DNA from: Chrysomallon squamiferum
Taxonomy: Eukaryota; Mollusca; Gastropoda; Neomphalida; Peltospiridae
Reading direction: 5' to 3'
DNA length: 64,000 bases
Assembly (NCBI GenBank): GCA_012295275.1
Contig: CM022678.1
Span: forward strand, 18,019,637 to 18,083,636
Each line of letters begins with the position of its first letter. Positions within the stretch are counted from its first letter, which is position 1. The notes beneath the pieces were generated by a model. The model was not told the DNA's origin. It ran no database searches and saw only the letters and a program-made list of their open reading frames with translations. The translations under genes were made by a program, and so were the position numbers. This document shows, in pieces, positions 60,790 to 64,000 of the stretch.

Positions 60790-61273
60790 TATTTCTTCAA
60801 AATTAAATTATTAAGACAAAAACGTGCTGCAATGTTATAAAATTAAAAAAACCTCGTCGAGTGGATTATAAAAGTTTAATAAAGTATATAAAACGAATAA
60901 CACTTACCAAATTTGAATCCTGTTTTGCCCGTTCTAAATCCTTGTTCATGGACTCTGAACTCCCTCTGGCTTGATCTGAAACTTCTTGGTATGAAAGTTC
61001 CATCTTTTGAAAAACGTCAACAAGCTTTGACAACTTGAAGTCTACTGGAAACGAGTCGACTCCGGTGGAGGGAATGTCAAAAACTCTCCGACATTCAGGA
61101 CAGCTGATGGATCCAGGGCGTCTGATTTGATTTGCCCCGACAGGGGGCGCTTGCTTGGACATCGCCAGCAGACAGTTACGACAGTAGGAGTGACCACACC
61201 CAAGTCGCAGCGGTCGGGTAAAGAGTTCCATGCAGACCGGACAGGTTAACTCCCCTTTCAGGTCGCTCTCCAT
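59244..61273 (-). CDS. RING-finger (TRIM-like N-terminus) E3 ligase candidate, right paralog
   Basis: Exon 61273-60908 (122 codons, donor TTG|GTAAGT, phase 0) joins 60380-59244 (379 codons with stop, acceptor CTTTCAG), giving 500 residues without any frame break. The RING reads [17 protein letters not shown], a 23-residue loop, CPECRR, then [20 protein letters not shown]. It is nearly identical to the left paralog around the zinc ligands, and the exon-intron phase is the same. The tail has a heptad-like repeat ([19 protein letters not shown]), a basic block ([19 protein letters not shown]), Ser/Asp runs, a poly-Gly tract and a second FVSSSSSLS copy followed by [10 protein letters not shown] near the end. 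The basic block and Ser/Asp-rich tail suggest a nuclear or scaffold role, but this is a guess. No B-box or C-terminal TRIM domain is present. Confidence 0.87.
60384..60907 (-). other. Intron of the right RING gene
   Basis: A short GT-AG intron containing a 60-bp (ATT)n run (60731-60789) and TTTC repeats. An open frame on the plus strand at 60429-60704 has no coding resemblance. Confidence 0.75.
60731..60789. repeat. (ATT)n microsatellite in the right RING intron
   Basis: About 58 bp of ATT triplets. Both RING introns carry a triplet run of similar length, in opposite orientation. Confidence 0.93.
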
Positions 61274-62436
61274 CGTTCTGAAAAACAAGAAATAAACCTT
61301 TAAAAACATCATTCAGATAATGATAAATATTGGAAAATGACTGTATTCTTCTGTCGTTACGGCTAGACTAAAAAGATCCTCATATTTGTCACTTTCACTG
61401 GCCAATCTCCTAAAATTTCAGCTTCCACGTCATCTTTAAATAAAACACCTGCATACCACCGAAGCAATGTTTTTGTAGTTCTTCAAGGGAGATAAATAAC
61501 AAGGGTGTCACTGCCAAAACATGGCAAATTGTGGACGCAATGCAAGCATTAGAAAAAAGAAAAAGAAACAATAATAATAATAATAAAAGAGATTAAAAAA
61601 TTAAAAGCTTCGTAATGACTACCAATAATTGGTGTTTCTAAATGACCCCTTAATAAAGTTGATGACGTAATCAATATTCGCGCGTGACGTATGATTTAAG
61701 TGTCATATTACAACATTCTAAATGAGGCTAGTGCAAATTTACGTAAAATTGATCTACAGATTCTGTCAAATATTTATCATTCCGGACCATATTCAGTTCA
61801 GAGTTATCTACCTTAGAAAGAATATAGATATATATTTTTTTATATTGGTATTAATATTAGCATCTGACAGAAAAACCAATAAGTAAAATAAATAAATAAA
61901 TACAAAATAAAATAAAATAAAAATAATTTTAATTAAAAAATTAAAAAGTAAAAAAAAAAAAAATATAAAAAAAAAAAAAAAAAGTAAAAACATAAAAATG
62001 AATTAAAAAATAGAAATGTGTAGATAATTAAAGAATAATAATAATAAAATAATGTAAATATCAAAATAAAAAAAAATAAATAAATAAATAAAAAAAAATA
62101 AAATAAAATAAAAAAAAGTAAAATAATAATTAAAAACGAATAATGTGTGTGTGTTTGTGTGGATGAACGAACTTAAATTTCTTCCGCTCTCTTATCCTAA
62201 ACATTTTGATTTTATATACATCGTATTGTGTGTGTATGTATGTTTGTTTATTGATATCTATTTAGTATCGCATTTATGTTATACACGACAATATGTCAGA
62301 CAATGTTATAGTTATCGGTTTAGTTTTATTTCTGTGCTGACACCCACACATAAGTAACAAAGAATTAAATGTTAAAATTAATCAATACTACCTACACACT
62401 GATATAACCATTAGTCAGGAGATAATAATGGCTTAC

Positions 62437-62470
62437 CTTGTAACAGTTTATAGTCACGTGACAATAGCAG
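62437..62470 (-). promoter_or_regulatory. Candidate untranslated first exon donor and GTCACGTGAC element of the right RING gene
   Basis: On the minus strand CTGTTACAAG|GTAAGCC (exon end 62437) is a strong donor that could pair with the acceptor just before the ATG (exon from 61277). The palindrome GTCACGTGAC at 62453-62462 is an exact E-box/CLEAR-type element, the class bound by MiT/TFE (TFEB-like) factors. It lies within or immediately upstream of this putative exon. Transcript evidence is lacking. Confidence 0.35.
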
Positions 62471-62909
62471 GTAGAATTAGTTCTCTGTTGTATTTGCTTC
62501 GAATTTTGTCTAAATTACGTTGATCTCGACATGGTTAGTGTTTTGACATTAATGCAAATGGAGGATTCTCGTGTTATGAGTAAATACCAAAAGTTTCGAA
62601 GTTACGAGACCTACCCTTCTTCTCGTTCGTTTGTCCTGGATTGTTCGTACTCTTCCGATACAGTACGAACAGTTCGTAAATAATAGTAATTCTACTTTCG
62701 ACCTTTTCCGTACACTGATCGGATATTTTCGGAAAATGTCAAAGGAAATAAACCGTTAAATTTAAGAATCTTTTGTGTATGGAACAAGGATTTATTTTAA
62801 AAGTATGTGACTTCGCAGATGTTATTTAGTTCACGTCACTTTTTATTTTTATTTGTAAAAAACTTGTAAAAGACGGGCATTTTATTTTTTTTAAATTTTT
62901 TTTAAAATA

Positions 62910-62954
<45 letters not shown>

Positions 62955-63551
62955 TAAACAGGTTTCCATTAACCAGTGTTGCCATCTATCTGATCAAATA
63001 ATTTTTTTTATTTATAATTTTGTACATACATTTATCCATTTTCCAAAGAACATTTCCAAACTACTTTCAGTAGTTCTGCCAAGTCCACCAGTATTATCAG
63101 TTTCTTGAAAATTATACAGACAATACGAAAGCAAAATTAAAACTTCTACATTTTATTGCAAATACATGTATCGTTATATACAGCAAATCTGAGGTACAAA
63201 TCAAATTATCTTGCATTTACATAAGTAGTACATACATAAAATGCTATACAGAAAAGGCTTTTGAGTAGTTCTATTTTTAATTATACGCACCTACGTATGT
63301 ACAAATATACCCTTTTACAAAACAATGTCTGTGTTTACCTAGTAACAGCATTCGTGGAATGTATGATTATACAACACATTTTCTAAACACAGCAACATGT
63401 GAAGTGTTTACTAAAGGGACACAATCATAAATGGAGATAACTCTTGTGCTAGTTTGTTTCTTTGTGCAGTGATTTCAGTAAATAAAGCTATATTTTTCTG
63501 TAATAACTATTTTTTAAATATTTTTGCTGGTATTGAGAATTATTGTTATGA

Positions 63552-63583
<32 letters not shown>

Positions 63584-64000
63584 ACAAATAAATGAATAAA
63601 TAAAATTTAAAAAAACCCCAAAAACCCCACAAAAACACCTTTTAAAACCCAGACAAAAATTTCCTAAAAAAAATGTGTATTGTAATGATTATTATTATAA
63701 TGATGATGATGATGATAATAAATAACAAGAGACAAAACAGTAACAATAGCAGCTGTTAAAAAGATATAATAAAAAAAATTTGAATGTTAAAAAAAATTGC
63801 AGTTACTTATTAAATGAACAAATTAAAACAATTTCATACAAACAGTGATGTTGTCGTAGTTGTGAATGTCAGTAGCATTGCTGATGTTCAACAAGATTGC
63901 AATTTAGCCATAGCTATTCAAATATGGAATTATATGAAATGCTTATATTAAAAAAAAAAAAAAAATATGTACTTTACTTAAAATGGATTAGCAACAGCAA
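62471..64000. other. Right-end region without recognised gene
   Basis: AT-rich with (AAT)n at 62910-62952 and AAATA repeats near 63560-63605. A minus-strand AATAAA around 63150 could be the poly(A) signal of a gene lying beyond the right edge, but no coding exon enters the window. Confidence 0.45.

Overview
The window looks like nuclear DNA of an invertebrate animal, most likely a mollusc (the gastropod guess is inference). It is very AT-rich, full of long microsatellites ((CT)n, (AC)n, (AT)n, (ATT)n) and carries GT-AG spliced genes related to animal families. There is no bacterial operon structure. No rRNA, tRNA or CRISPR array was recognised, and there is no intact autonomous transposon.

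Layout. (1) 2827-11143, plus strand: the 3' part of a two-exon gene for a very large Lys/Ser/Thr-rich, probably disordered protein. It has a PP1-docking-like motif near the N-terminal end visible here and a hydrophobic membrane anchor at the extreme C-terminus. (2) 31253-18306, minus strand: a 16-exon gamma-glutamyltransferase-family gene closest to GGT7 (glutathione hydrolase 7). Every exon joins in phase except exon 4, which is damaged. (3) 40556-49938, plus strand: a CREBL2-type bZIP gene whose bZIP exon can be spliced to either of two homologous last exons, giving a short CREBL2-sized protein or one with a 344-residue extension. (4) 57180-53839 and 61273-59244, minus strand: two tandem RING-finger genes with the same architecture, a RING exon followed by one long exon coding a low-complexity tail. 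The second exon of the left copy is strikingly GC-rich.

The rest is intron or intergenic DNA with simple repeats, a 1 kb array of a 20-bp minisatellite, an old non-autonomous DNA transposon in a GGT intron, palindromic MITE-like elements near 32 kb, and a duplicated splice-acceptor array beside the last GGT exon.

Three points stand out. The CREBL2-like gene has duplicated alternative terminal exons. Three unrelated genes each need a one-base correction in the same direction, two of them at the same G_GGG_A context, which suggests missing homopolymer bases or, less likely, frameshifting. The perfect palindromic CRE octamer TGACGTCA occurs about 14 times in 64 kb. The genes show no obvious shared pathway; the only functional cluster is the RING pair.
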